A DNA stretch of 64,000 nucleotides from CAVREM01 sp963728825. Its GTDB lineage: Bacteria; Acidobacteriota; Vicinamibacteria; Vicinamibacterales; CAVVIG01. This document shows positions 41,431-49,770 of this stretch, in pieces. Position numbers and translations under genes: made by a program. Under the pieces are notes generated by a model. The model ran no database searches and was not told where the DNA came from. It was given only the letters and a program-made list of their open reading frames with translations. Within the stretch, counting starts at the first letter, position 1. The number at the start of each line of letters is the position of its first letter. Location: positions 319,791 to 383,790 of the forward strand of contig CAVSLA010000003.1 in the NCBI GenBank assembly GCA_963728825.1, in the 5' to 3' direction.

Positions 41431-42832
41431 AGAAGAAGACGACAGTCGACAGTCATCAGTCGACAGTCGTCAGTCGAGTGTCATCGGTCCTCAGGCGGCG
41501 GCTCGGCGCGTTCTGACGGTCACCGAGCTGACGATTCAGGTGCGTGACCTCCTCGAGGAACGGCTCGGCGAAGTCTGGGTCGAAGGCGAGCTGTCCAACT
41601 GCCGCGTCTGGAATACCGGCCATCTGTTCTTCACGCTCAAGGACAACGCGACACAGATCAAAGGCGTCATCTTCAGATCGGCGCTGCGCTACCTGAAGTT
41701 CAAGCCTGGCGACGGACTGCGCGTCGTGGCGCGCGGCCGCGTATCGGTCTATGAGCCCAAGGGCGAATACCAGATCGTCTGCGAGCATCTCGAGCCGCAC
41801 GGCCTCGGCGCGCTGCAACTTGCGTTCGACCAGCTGAAGAAACGGCTGCACGACGAAGGCCTCTTCGACGCGGCGCGCAAGCGGCCGCTGCCTGCCCTGC
41901 CCCGGAAGATCGGCGTGGTGACGTCACTCGACGGCGCCGCCATCCGCGACATCATCAAAGTGCTCAACCGACGGTACCGGAACCTGCATCTGGTGATCAG
42001 TCCGGCGCGCGTTCAGGGTGAAGACGCCTCGATCGAGATCGCCCGCAGCATCAGGCAGATCGGCCGGGTCCCAGGCGTCGACGTCATGATCGTCGCACGA
42101 GGCGGCGGCTCTATCGAGGATCTCTGGGCGTTCAACGAGGAGATCGTCGCGCGCGCCATCGCACGGTCGCCCATCCCGGTCATCTCAGCGGTCGGTCACG
42201 AAACCGACGTGACCATTGCCGACTTCGTCGCGGACGTGCGGGCGCCGACCCCGTCGGCTGCCGCCGAAATCGTCGTCAAGGCGAAAGACGAGTTCTGCGG
42301 TCGCATCGACCGGCTCGAAGATCGGCTGCGCGCCTCCGTCCGCAGCCGGGTCCAGCGCCTTGAGCGCCGTGTGGATGTCCTGAGCAGGCGACCCGCCCTG
42401 GCAGGCGTACCGGCGCGCGTCGCCATGCGAAGCCGGCATGCCGCCGAGCTGACACATGCCCTGGCCCGCGCGGCGCGGCTGCGGCTGGCCTCGCGGGGAC
42501 GCCGTCTGCAGCTGCTCCAGCGACAGCTGGATACTCTCGACCTCGGACGCCGGCTGGCCGCGATTCGAACACGACTGGTCTCCGGTAACGGCCGGCTGGC
42601 GAGCGCGATCGCCCGCCGGCGGCACCTCGCCGATCGGCAGCTTCGCGACTGCGCGGCGCGACTGGAATCGCTCAGCCCCCTCGCGGTGCTCGGCCGCGGC
42701 TACGCCGTATGCTGGACGTCTGACCGCGCCAGCGTGATCCGCGACGCCTCGACGACTGCGCCGGGGGATCAGGTACGGGTGACCTTGCACAAAGGGGAGC
42801 TCGAGTGTCAGGTGACCTCCAGAAAACCATAG
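41402..42832 (+). CDS. xseA: Exodeoxyribonuclease VII large subunit
   Basis: A 476-residue subunit that degrades single-stranded DNA with XseB. It has the OB-fold RRVLTVTELTIQVRDLLEERLGEVWVEGELSN, then the catalytic region KIGVVTSLDGAAIRDII, IVARGGGSIEDLWAFNEE and SAVGHETDVTIADFVADVRAPTPSAAAE, followed by a long coiled-coil region. Between the N-terminal MRDLFDLPFEEEDD and the OB-fold lies SRQSSVD read twice, coded by a CAGTCGA 7-mer repeat array. The array adds about 15 residues of linker in frame. The start overlaps ymdB. Confidence 0.95.
   Translation: MRDLFDLPFEEEDDSRQSSVDSRQSSVIGPQAAARRVLTVTELTIQVRDLLEERLGEVWVEGELSNCRVWNTGHLFFTLKDNATQIKGVIFRSALRYLKFKPGDGLRVVARGRVSVYEPKGEYQIVCEHLEPHGLGALQLAFDQLKKRLHDEGLFDAARKRPLPALPRKIGVVTSLDGAAIRDIIKVLNRRYRNLHLVISPARVQGEDASIEIARSIRQIGRVPGVDVMIVARGGGSIEDLWAFNEEIVARAIARSPIPVISAVGHETDVTIADFVADVRAPTPSAAAEIVVKAKDEFCGRIDRLEDRLRASVRSRVQRLERRVDVLSRRPALAGVPARVAMRSRHAAELTHALARAARLRLASRGRRLQLLQRQLDTLDLGRRLAAIRTRLVSGNGRLASAIARRRHLADRQLRDCAARLESLSPLAVLGRGYAVCWTSDRASVIRDASTTAPGDQVRVTLHKGELECQVTSRKP
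41441..41487. repeat. CAGTCGA 7-mer array inside xseA
   Basis: Six to seven units of CAGTCGA, CAGTCAT and CAGTCGT in the orientation that has no stop codons in any frame. Three units (21 bases) encode seven residues, so the array translates as a heptapeptide repeat. Confidence 0.88.
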
Positions 42833-42869
42833 ACGGAGCCCTACCGTCCTCCCTAAGCTTTGCGTCCTC

Positions 42870-43115
42870 ATGACTGACACATCCATCAAGGATTTCGAAG
42901 CGGCGATTGCCGAGCTCGAGTCGATTGTGAAGAAGCTCGAAGAAGGCGAGCTGCCGCTCGAGCAATCCCTGGCGCTGTACCAGCGAGGCGTCCAGCTGTC
43001 GCGCTTCTGCCATGCGCGGCTCGAGGACGCCGAGCGCCGGATCGAAATCCTCACCGACCGCGGCGAGCTGAAACCGGCGCCGGCCTCGCTCGGCGCTGAC
43101 GAGCCTGCCCGCTAG
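42870..43115 (+). CDS. xseB: Exodeoxyribonuclease VII small subunit
   Basis: An 81-residue helical protein with the family consensus FEAAIAELESIVKKLEEGELPLEQSLALYQRGVQL, followed by C-terminal helical residues. It binds the coiled coil of XseA and is needed for nuclease activity. It follows xseA after 37 bases and is joined directly to ispA. Confidence 0.95.
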   Translation: MTDTSIKDFEAAIAELESIVKKLEEGELPLEQSLALYQRGVQLSRFCHARLEDAERRIEILTDRGELKPAPASLGADEPAR

Positions 43116-44078
43116 ATGAGACACGGCGTGCCGAACGACGTGGCCGATTCTCTCGCGCTCTTCGTGGAACGGACGCGCGCCGAGGTCGATGCCGCGCTCG
43201 ATCGATTTCTGCCCCAGCCGCCGGCCTGTCCGCCGCTGCTCGCCGAGGCGATGCGCTACAGCGTGTTCGCGGGCGGCAAGCGCCTCCGGCCGCTTCTGAC
43301 GCTCGCCGCCGCCGAATCCGTCCGACGGCAGACGCCGCCGCCGGACGGCGAGGCGAATCACGCGATGGCGGCAGCCTGCGCGCTCGAGTTGATCCACACC
43401 TACTCGCTCATCCACGACGATCTGCCGGCGATGGACGATGACACGTTGCGGAGAGGCCGGCCGACGCTGCACGTGGTGTACGGTGACGGGATCGCGATCC
43501 TCGCGGGCGATGGTCTGCAGGCGGAGGCCTTCGCGCTGCTCGCCCGTGAACCGGTCACCACCGATCCGGCGGTCGTCACGCGGAAGCTACGGGTCGTCCG
43601 GACGATCGCCGAGGCGGCCGGCGTCGCGGGCATGGTCGGCGGCCAAGGCATTGACCTGCAGGCCGCCGGGCAGGCGCCTGGTCATCCGATGACGCTCGAT
43701 GCGGCCGCTCTGCAGGCGATGCACCTCCGTAAGACGGGCGCGCTCATCCGCGCCGCGGCCGAGAGCGGTGCGGTGATGGGCGGCGCCGCCGACGACCTGG
43801 TCGCGGCGATTACCGAATGGGGAACCGAGATCGGCCTGGCATTCCAGATCGTCGACGACATCCTCGACGTCGAAGGCAGTTCCCAGGAACTGGGCAAGAC
43901 CGCCGGCAAGGACGCCGCGAGCCGGAAGCCAACCTATCCGTCGCTGTTCGGACTCGAACAATCCCGGGCCTTGGCCGGCGAATGCGCGGAACGCGCCCGG
44001 TCGATTCTTGGCAGTGCTGGCCTGGCCGGGACGCGGCTTCAGGACATGGCGGATTGGGTGGTAAAGAGGAAATCCTGA
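43116..44078 (+). CDS. ispA: Polyprenyl (farnesyl/geranylgeranyl) diphosphate synthase
   Basis: A 320-residue trans-prenyltransferase that condenses isopentenyl diphosphate with allylic diphosphates. The first Asp-rich motif is LIHDDLPAMDDD and the second is FQIVDDILDVEG; GGKRLRPLL and MVGGQGIDL are also present. Placement after xseB is common in bacteria, often followed by dxs, but here tlyA follows. The last two residues and stop are part of an AAATCCTGA repeat array. Confidence 0.93.
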   Translation: MRHGVPNDVADSLALFVERTRAEVDAALDRFLPQPPACPPLLAEAMRYSVFAGGKRLRPLLTLAAAESVRRQTPPPDGEANHAMAAACALELIHTYSLIHDDLPAMDDDTLRRGRPTLHVVYGDGIAILAGDGLQAEAFALLAREPVTTDPAVVTRKLRVVRTIAEAAGVAGMVGGQGIDLQAAGQAPGHPMTLDAAALQAMHLRKTGALIRAAAESGAVMGGAADDLVAAITEWGTEIGLAFQIVDDILDVEGSSQELGKTAGKDAASRKPTYPSLFGLEQSRALAGECAERARSILGSAGLAGTRLQDMADWVVKRKS

Positions 44079-44127
44079 GATTTGAGGATTTCAGGATTTG
44101 AGGATTTGAGGATTTGAGGATTTAGGA
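44070..44127. repeat. AAATCCTGA/GAGGATTT array (copy 2)
   Basis: One AAATCCTGA unit is followed by about five inverted units reading GAGGATTT, so the tract can fold as AAATCCTGA against TCAGGATTT. It supplies the ispA stop codon, and its GAGG segments lie at Shine-Dalgarno distance from the tlyA TTG start. Confidence 0.85.
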
Positions 44128-44128
44128 G

Positions 44129-44872
44129 TTGGCTCGCAAAGAGCGGCTCGATGTGACGCTCGTGAGCCGCGGCCTCGCACCGACGCGGGAGCGGGCTCAG
44201 GCGCTGATTCTTGCCGGGCAGGTGAAAGTCGCCGGTCAGGTTGTGTCGAAAGCGGGAGCGCCGGTCGCGACTGACGCCGATGTCGAGCTCGCCACCCCGG
44301 ATCATCCCTACGTGGGGCGGGGAGGAATCAAGCTCGCTCATGCGCTCGACGCGTTTGCAATTGACGTCGCCGGCCGCCATGCCCTCGACATCGGCGCATC
44401 CACCGGGGGCTTCACCGATGTTCTGCTGCAACGCGGTGCAGCCGATGTGATCGCCCTCGACGTCGGCCACGGGCAACTCGACTGGCGCATCCGGAACGAT
44501 CCGCGCGTGGTCGTGCGCGAGGGCGTGAACGCGCGCGCGCTGACCGCCGCCGATCTCCCCCATCCGGTCGACCTGGTGACGATTGACGTGGCGTTTATCT
44601 CGCTGCGGCACATCCTGCCCGCGGTGCCCCCGGTCGTTACGCCGGCCGCCGAAGTCGTCGCGCTGGTGAAGCCTCAGTTCGAGGCCGGACGCGACCAGGT
44701 GGGCAAAGGTGGAATCGTCACGGATCCGGCGATTCACGAGGCCGTCATCGCCCACGTGACGGAAGCGGCCGCTGACTACGGCTTCACTCGGTTGGCGATG
44801 ACGCCGTCGCCGATTACCGGCGCCGAGGGCAATCGCGAGTTTTTCCTCCACCTGCGTCGACGGCGGACCTAA
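44129..44872 (+). CDS. tlyA: TlyA family rRNA 2'-O-methyltransferase
   Basis: A 247-residue protein with an N-terminal S4 RNA-binding domain (ERLDVTLVSRGLAPTRERAQALILAGQVKV) and an FtsJ-like SAM methyltransferase domain, DIGASTGGFTDVLLQRGA. It ends at VKPQFEAGRDQVGKGG and FFLHLRRR. In mycobacteria TlyA methylates 16S and 23S rRNA cytidines and its loss gives capreomycin resistance. The TTG start gives the conserved N-terminus ARKERLDV. The stop TAA and the last codon lie within a GGCGGACCT palindrome. It ends 78 bases before nadK. Confidence 0.92.
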   Translation: MARKERLDVTLVSRGLAPTRERAQALILAGQVKVAGQVVSKAGAPVATDADVELATPDHPYVGRGGIKLAHALDAFAIDVAGRHALDIGASTGGFTDVLLQRGAADVIALDVGHGQLDWRIRNDPRVVVREGVNARALTAADLPHPVDLVTIDVAFISLRHILPAVPPVVTPAAEVVALVKPQFEAGRDQVGKGGIVTDPAIHEAVIAHVTEAAADYGFTRLAMTPSPITGAEGNREFFLHLRRRRT

Positions 44873-44923
44873 GAGGTCCGCCCTGCGTCCGTTCGTCCGT
44901 AGGCCGGGCCTCTTAGGCCCGGC
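44862..44923. repeat. Two palindromes: GGCGGACCT type and GGCCGGGCC type
   Basis: At 44862-44882 GGCGGACCT and AGGTCCGCC flank AAG; the TAA of tlyA is within the palindrome. At 44902-44923 GGCCGGGCC pairs with GGCCCGGC around TCTTA. The two lie within 20 bases, linked by a TGCGTCCGTTCGTCCG spacer. Confidence 0.9.
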
Positions 44924-44950
44924 TGGGACGTGGGCTACCATTGAACGCTC

Positions 44951-45853
44951 ATGCCTGAGGGGAACGATCAGCGGCTGCCGCCGGTGCGTCGCGTGGGCAT
45001 TCTGGCGAAGTCGCACCTCACCGCGGCGGGGCCGCATCTGACGGAGATCGCGTCGTGGCTGCAGACGCGCGGCGCCGAAGCGATCTTCGAGACCGAGACC
45101 GCCGCCCTCGCCCCGGCTGCGGGGGCACGCTCGCTCAGCAAGGCGGCGCTCGCCTCGGACGCCGACATGGTGCTCGTGCTCGGCGGTGACGGGACGCTGC
45201 TCAGCATGGCCGATTGCATCGGCGAAACGGGCTCGCGGATCCCGATTCTCGGCGTCAACTTCGGCAGCCTCGGGTTTCTCACGGAAGTCACGCTTCCCGA
45301 GCTGTACCCGTCGCTCGAAGCGGCCCTCGGCGGACGCGCACGCCTCGAGGAGCGGATGATGCTCCGCGCCACCACCACCCGGAAGAACCAGCTCTTTGCC
45401 CGGCACGTCGCGCTCAACGACGTCGTGGTCACCAAAGGCGCACGCTCGCGGATGATCGATCTCTCGGTGTACGTCGGGGACGAGTTCGTGACGCGGGTCA
45501 AGGCGGACGGCCTGATCGTCGCGACGCCAACCGGCTCCACGGCCTACAACCTGGCGGCGGCGGGCCCGATCGTCGAGCCGAGCCTGGACGCGCTGATCCT
45601 CACCCCCATCGCGCCGCACACGCTGACCAACCGGCCGATCGTGATCCCGGCGACCGCGCCGGTTCGCATCCAGCCGGTGATGGAAGATCGCGCGGAGGTC
45701 TACGTCACCTTCGACGGCCAGGAGGGCCTCCAGCTGCAGGCCGGCGATCACATCGAAGTCACCCGATCCGACACGCCGCTGCTGCTCATCAAGCCGTCGA
45801 CCAGGAGCTACTTCGAGGTACTTCGGACGAAGTTGAAATGGGGCGAACGATGA
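44951..45853 (+). CDS. nadK: NAD kinase
   Basis: A 300-residue cytoplasmic kinase making NADP+ from NAD+. The GGDGTLL motif is preceded by VLVL; NFGSLGFLTEV, TPTGSTAYNLAAAGPIV and the C-terminal beta-rich half are all characteristic. It starts at ATG 44951 in the tlyA-nadK-recN order common in bacteria; no recN is seen. It converges on mltG with 55 bases between the stops. Confidence 0.96.
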   Translation: MPEGNDQRLPPVRRVGILAKSHLTAAGPHLTEIASWLQTRGAEAIFETETAALAPAAGARSLSKAALASDADMVLVLGGDGTLLSMADCIGETGSRIPILGVNFGSLGFLTEVTLPELYPSLEAALGGRARLEERMMLRATTTRKNQLFARHVALNDVVVTKGARSRMIDLSVYVGDEFVTRVKADGLIVATPTGSTAYNLAAAGPIVEPSLDALILTPIAPHTLTNRPIVIPATAPVRIQPVMEDRAEVYVTFDGQEGLQLQAGDHIEVTRSDTPLLLIKPSTRSYFEVLRTKLKWGER

Positions 45854-45866
45854 ATGCCGAGGCGGG

Positions 45867-45901
45867 TAATTTACAGTTTTACAATTGTAAATTGTAAATT
45901 T
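45867..45901. repeat. AT-rich palindromic repeat between converging genes
   Basis: A strongly AT-rich island (in a 64%-or-so GC surrounding) contains the perfect palindrome TTTACAATTGTAAA at 45878-45891, with flanking ACAATT/AATTGTAA copies. It sits between the stops of nadK and mltG, where a two-way terminator would be expected. There are A- and T-rich edges but no GC stem, so it is not a classic intrinsic terminator. Confidence 0.75.
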
Positions 45902-45908
45902 CTGAGCG

Positions 45909-46943
45909 CTACCGGCGTCCTGCCCTGAGATCCCTGAAGTACTGCACCTGCCACCGCTGCACGTTGCGATTGTGCTCGTCGAGCGTGCGCGCGAACTCGT
46001 GGGAGCCGTCGTTTCGGCTGACGAAGTACACGAAGTCGACATCGGCAGGGCTGGCCGCCGCCTCGAGCGAGCCTTTGCCGGGCGCGGCGATCGGACCCGG
46101 CGGCAGCCCGGGATAGCGGTAGGTGTTGTACGGTGAATCGAACTGCAGGTCGTCGCGGCGCAGGTTGCCGGTGTAGCGGCCGGCGCGCTGCAGCGCGTAG
46201 ATCACGGTCGGGTCGCACTGCAGGCCCATCCCGATTCTCAGACGATTGCTGTAGACGGCGGCCACCAGCGGACGTTCCTCGGTTTTCGCGGTTTCCTTCT
46301 CCACGAGCGAGGCCAGCGTCACGAGTTGCCGGACGCTCAACCCGCGGTCGGCCGCGGCCTTGCGGATCTCCGGCGTCATCACCTGCTGGAAGCGATCGAC
46401 CATCGCCCGGACCACGCGCTGCGCATCACTGCCACGCGGCAGCGCATAGGTATCTGGAAACAAATAGCCCTCGAGATCCCGCGCCTGAGGATCGAGGTCC
46501 CGCACGGGCGATGCATCGGCGGCCGCCGCGGTAAACGACTTGGCGGGGCCGAAGCCGTTGCCCTCGAACACTCGCGACATCTCGTCGATCGTCAGACCCT
46601 CGCGAAACGTCACATTTAACAGCACGACGTCGCCGCGAGCGATCTTGTCGATGACCGCGAGCGGCGTCATCTCGCCCTCGAATCGGTATTCGCCAGCCTT
46701 CAACGTTCGCGCGGCGCCGCTCCGCCAGAGCGCGACCCGATACGTCAGGTCGTCCCGGATGACGCCGGCCGCGATCAACCGCTCGCCGATCGACCTCGAG
46801 CCTGATCCGCTGGGAATGTCCACGAACCTCTCGGCTTCGCTGTATCCGCGGAAGGGCTGGTTCAAGCGGGCGTAGAACACGTACGACGCCGTGGCGGCGG
46901 CAACCAGGATGACCACGAGAAGAGCCAGGGCGACTTTTTTCAT
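45909..46943 (-). CDS. mltG: Endolytic murein transglycosylase MltG
   Basis: A 344-residue inner-membrane protein with one N-terminal membrane segment (ALALLVVILVAAATASYVF), a LysM-like region and a YceG domain. The catalytic Glu is in LASLVEKETAKTEERPLVAAVYSNRL, followed by LQCDPTVIYAL and DSPYNTYRYPGLPPGPI. MltG cuts nascent glycan strands and may set their length. It follows ruvX after eight bases, and the ruvX-mltG order is common. Confidence 0.94.
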   Translation of the reverse strand: MKKVALALLVVILVAAATASYVFYARLNQPFRGYSEAERFVDIPSGSGSRSIGERLIAAGVIRDDLTYRVALWRSGAARTLKAGEYRFEGEMTPLAVIDKIARGDVVLLNVTFREGLTIDEMSRVFEGNGFGPAKSFTAAAADASPVRDLDPQARDLEGYLFPDTYALPRGSDAQRVVRAMVDRFQQVMTPEIRKAAADRGLSVRQLVTLASLVEKETAKTEERPLVAAVYSNRLRIGMGLQCDPTVIYALQRAGRYTGNLRRDDLQFDSPYNTYRYPGLPPGPIAAPGKGSLEAAASPADVDFVYFVSRNDGSHEFARTLDEHNRNVQRWQVQYFRDLRAGRR

Positions 46944-46951
46944 AGTGGACG

Positions 46952-47377
46952 CTACGTCAACCGTCGATCCAGGAAGTCCTGCAGGATGACTGCCGCCGCA
47001 GCGGCGTCCAGCTGTGCCTTGCGCTTGCGCCAGTCGCGTTCGCGAAGCGCCAGCCGGCTGTCCGCCTCGCGGCTCGTCAACCGCTCGTCCTCCTGATGGA
47101 CCGGAATCATCGTGCGCTCGCGGAGGCGTGTGACGAAGCGCGCGACCTCTAACGTCTGATCCGTTGGCGACCCGTCCAGGCGCGCCGGCAGGCCGACCAC
47201 GATGGCGCCGAGACCGTCGGCGTCGGCGGCCAGGCTCTCAATCTCGGCAACGACGCGGTCGACAGCCGTATCGGCTTCAATCGTCAGCGTCCTCAGGGGA
47301 CGGGCGAGGGTGCCGGACGGGTCGCTGATGGCCAGGCCGACCCTGCGTCGCCCCAGATCGACGCCGAGGATGCGCAT
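46952..47377 (-). CDS. ruvX: Putative Holliday junction resolvase / pre-16S rRNA nuclease (YqgF)
   Basis: A 141-residue RNase H-like nuclease. RILGVDLGRRRVGLAISD carries the first catalytic Asp, VVGLPARLDGS the strand with the second motif, and HQEDERLTSREAD the Glu/Asp region; AAAVILQDFLDRRL closes it. In E. coli YqgF finishes 5' processing of 16S rRNA, and a Holliday junction role has been debated. Divergent from envC. Confidence 0.92.
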   Translation of the reverse strand: MRILGVDLGRRRVGLAISDPSGTLARPLRTLTIEADTAVDRVVAEIESLAADADGLGAIVVGLPARLDGSPTDQTLEVARFVTRLRERTMIPVHQEDERLTSREADSRLALRERDWRKRKAQLDAAAAAVILQDFLDRRLT

Positions 47378-47387
47378 CTTCAGATGT

Positions 47388-47393
47388 TATAAT
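47388..47393 (+). promoter_or_regulatory. Consensus -10 box before the envC-like gene
   Basis: A perfect TATAAT lies 21 bases before the GTG start of the EnvC-like gene, in an AT-rich stretch between divergent genes. No TTGACA-like -35 is present at 17 bases upstream. With this element the transcript would start near 47400. Confidence 0.4.
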
Positions 47394-47413
47394 TTTCCGC
47401 CTCGTCCCATTTT

Positions 47414-48553
47414 GTGACACGCCTGTTTCTCTTTTTCCTTCTATCGCTTGCGGTGTCTCTCACCGCGCAACAAGACGATCGGGCGCGTACCGAAGCGCTC
47501 GCGCAGAGCACGAGCGAGCGTCTCAGGGCGCTGACGCAGGAAGCCGATCGGCTGGCTTCCGAAGCAAGAACGCTGCTCGGCGATCTGCGTCGGCTCGAGC
47601 TGGAACGCCAGATCAAGGACGAGGAGCTCCGGCAGGCGAAGGCAGACGAAGGACGGGTGGCCACCGAGCTCGAGGTCCTGAGCCAGGAGATGGCGCGGCT
47701 CGAAGAAGAGGAGCAAGCGGAACGTCCGGAATTGCGGGCACGGCTGATCGAGTTGTACAAACTCGGACAGGGTGGCTATGTCCGACTGTTTCTGGCGACC
47801 GCTGATGTTCGCAACGTCGGGCAGGCGTCGCGCATGGTGGCGGCCATCGCACGCCGCGACCGCGACCGGATTGCCGCGCACCAGCGACGCGCCGAGGAGC
47901 TCAAGACTTCGCGCGCCGCGCTCGAGGAACGGCGCGTGCGGCTGGCAACGCTGCGTACCGGCGCCGAGCGCGCGCAGGCAGCTGCCACGCAGGCGGTCCA
48001 GAACCACAATGCGCTGATTCGCGACATCGACCGCCGGCGCGATCTCAACGCTCAGCTGGCAGGCGAGCTGATGACCACGCAGCAGCGCCTGCAGGCGACG
48101 CTGCGCGAGCTGTCGCCGGGCGCGAGCAGCGCGCCAAGCGCGACTGCCCCGACGCTGCCGGTGACAGCGTTTCGCGGCGACCTCGAGTGGCCTGGAACGG
48201 GCCCGCTGCGACACCGCTTCGGTCAAACCGGGGCCGCCGCGGGCAGCTCTGCAAACGGCATCGAAATCACTACGCCCGTCGGCACGCCCGTCCGGGTCGT
48301 GCACGAGGGCACGGTCGCTTTCGCCGATACCTTCGCCGGCTACGGGAAGCTCGTGATCATCGACCATGGCGCACAGAATTTCAGCCTCTACGGGCATCTC
48401 CTCGATATTTCCGTGACACGGGGCGCACGGGTCTCCCGTGGAGACAGCCTGGGATCGGCCGGTTTCGCCCTGTTAGGCGTGCCCGGGCTGTACTTCGAGC
48501 TTCGCGTCGACGGTCGCCCGGTCGATCCCTTACAATGGCTTAGAAAACGTTGA
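47414..48553 (+). CDS. EnvC/NlpD-type murein hydrolase activator
   Basis: A 379-residue periplasmic protein. A signal sequence (TRLFLFFLLSLAVSLTA) is followed by about 200 residues of coiled coil (RLRALTQEADRLASEARTLLGDLRRLELERQ) and a C-terminal LytM domain. The zinc ligands of active M23 enzymes are lost (NGIEI replaces the H...D site and GLYFEL replaces the HXH site, while YGHL keeps its His), as in E. coli EnvC. It should therefore activate amidases rather than cut glycan peptides itself. It is followed at eight bases by the S41 gene. Confidence 0.92.
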   Translation: MTRLFLFFLLSLAVSLTAQQDDRARTEALAQSTSERLRALTQEADRLASEARTLLGDLRRLELERQIKDEELRQAKADEGRVATELEVLSQEMARLEEEEQAERPELRARLIELYKLGQGGYVRLFLATADVRNVGQASRMVAAIARRDRDRIAAHQRRAEELKTSRAALEERRVRLATLRTGAERAQAAATQAVQNHNALIRDIDRRRDLNAQLAGELMTTQQRLQATLRELSPGASSAPSATAPTLPVTAFRGDLEWPGTGPLRHRFGQTGAAAGSSANGIEITTPVGTPVRVVHEGTVAFADTFAGYGKLVIIDHGAQNFSLYGHLLDISVTRGARVSRGDSLGSAGFALLGVPGLYFELRVDGRPVDPLQWLRKR

Positions 48554-48560
48554 GACACCT

Positions 48561-49727
48561 ATGAGCCCACGCACCCGCCGCACCGTCCTGCTGCTGTCTG
48601 CTCCGGTGGTGATCTTCGCCGTGCTCGGCGGCTTCCTGAGCAAGGCGACCGCTCGTGAGGACACCTACCAGCACCTCAAGGTCTTTGAGGAGGTGGTTCA
48701 GCTGATTTCGAACCACTATGTCGAGAAGGTGGACGGCGACAAGGTGATGCTGGGAGCGCTGACCGGGCTCGCCGATAGCCTGGATCCCGACAGTGCGTTC
48801 CTCACAGCCGATCAAGTGAAACAGATCGAAACCGCCTCCGCGCCGCCGGCAGGCGACGTGGGCATCGATCTCACCCGTCAGTATTACCTCCGCGTGATCG
48901 CGACGCGCGACGGCTCGCCGGCCGCGCGGGCCGGTATTCGGACCGGCGATTACATCCGCTCGATCGGGGAGACCGCGACCCGCGATACTTCGGTGTTCGA
49001 GGGAATGCGCCAGTTGCGCGGGACCCCCGGCTCCAAGGTGAAGCTCACCGTGATGCGCGGCGGCGCCGCCGAACCCCACGTCATCGAGCTGACGCGCGAA
49101 GCGAATCAGACGCCCGACGTCACCAGCCGGATCGCTGCCGCCGGCGTCGGCTACATGCGCGTCGCCGCAATCGGCCCGAAGACGGCGGACCTCGCCAAAG
49201 CGCAGGCGACCGAGCTCGTGAAGAACGGCGCGTCGACCATCCTGGTGGACGTGCGACGGACGTCGGGTGGCACACCCGATCACGGCCTGGCGCTGGCGCG
49301 CGTCTTCATCGGCCAGGGCACGCTCGCCGTACGCGAGACCAAAGGCATGGAGCGTGAGTCGATTACTGCCCGCGCCCCGGATGGCGCCGTCTCGCAGTCG
49401 GCGCTCGTGCTCATCGACAACGGGACGTCGGGCGCCGCCGAGCTGTTTGCCGCGGCGCTCGCGGGCAACAAGCGCGCGGAGCTGGTCGGCGAGCGCACCA
49501 TCGGCCGTGCTGGACAGCAGCGACTGATCAAACTGCCGGACGGCACCGGCCTCTGGCTCACCACCACGCGCTATCTGATGCCCGACGGAAGTCCGCTCCA
49601 CGAAAAGGGCCTCGAACCAGCCGTGCCGGTCGACGAACCTGAAGTCGATTTCGGCCAGACCCCGCCAGCCGGCGATCCCATTCTCGAAAAGGCGCTCGAG
49701 CGCGCCGCGCTGAAGAAAGCCGCGTAG
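48561..49727 (+). CDS. S41 family (C-terminal processing protease-like) protein, apparently inactive
   Basis: A 388-residue exported protein with an N-terminal membrane anchor, a PDZ region (YYLRVIATRDGSPAARAGIRTGDYI) and an S41 core. In active Ctp enzymes the nucleophile lies in GTASASE and the Lys in TFGKG. Here the first reads GTSGAAE, so the serine position is Gly 291 (Ser 290 is one residue early), and the second reads TIGRAG, with Arg 316 for Lys. Both catalytic residues appear to be replaced. Linked to the EnvC-like gene, it may be a scaffold controlling amidase activation or lipoprotein turnover. Confidence 0.9.
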   Translation: MSPRTRRTVLLLSAPVVIFAVLGGFLSKATAREDTYQHLKVFEEVVQLISNHYVEKVDGDKVMLGALTGLADSLDPDSAFLTADQVKQIETASAPPAGDVGIDLTRQYYLRVIATRDGSPAARAGIRTGDYIRSIGETATRDTSVFEGMRQLRGTPGSKVKLTVMRGGAAEPHVIELTREANQTPDVTSRIAAAGVGYMRVAAIGPKTADLAKAQATELVKNGASTILVDVRRTSGGTPDHGLALARVFIGQGTLAVRETKGMERESITARAPDGAVSQSALVLIDNGTSGAAELFAAALAGNKRAELVGERTIGRAGQQRLIKLPDGTGLWLTTTRYLMPDGSPLHEKGLEPAVPVDEPEVDFGQTPPAGDPILEKALERAALKKAA

Positions 49728-49770
49728 TATACTGAGGGTTCGTCTAACGCGCGGTTTTTGAAGCAGATGT

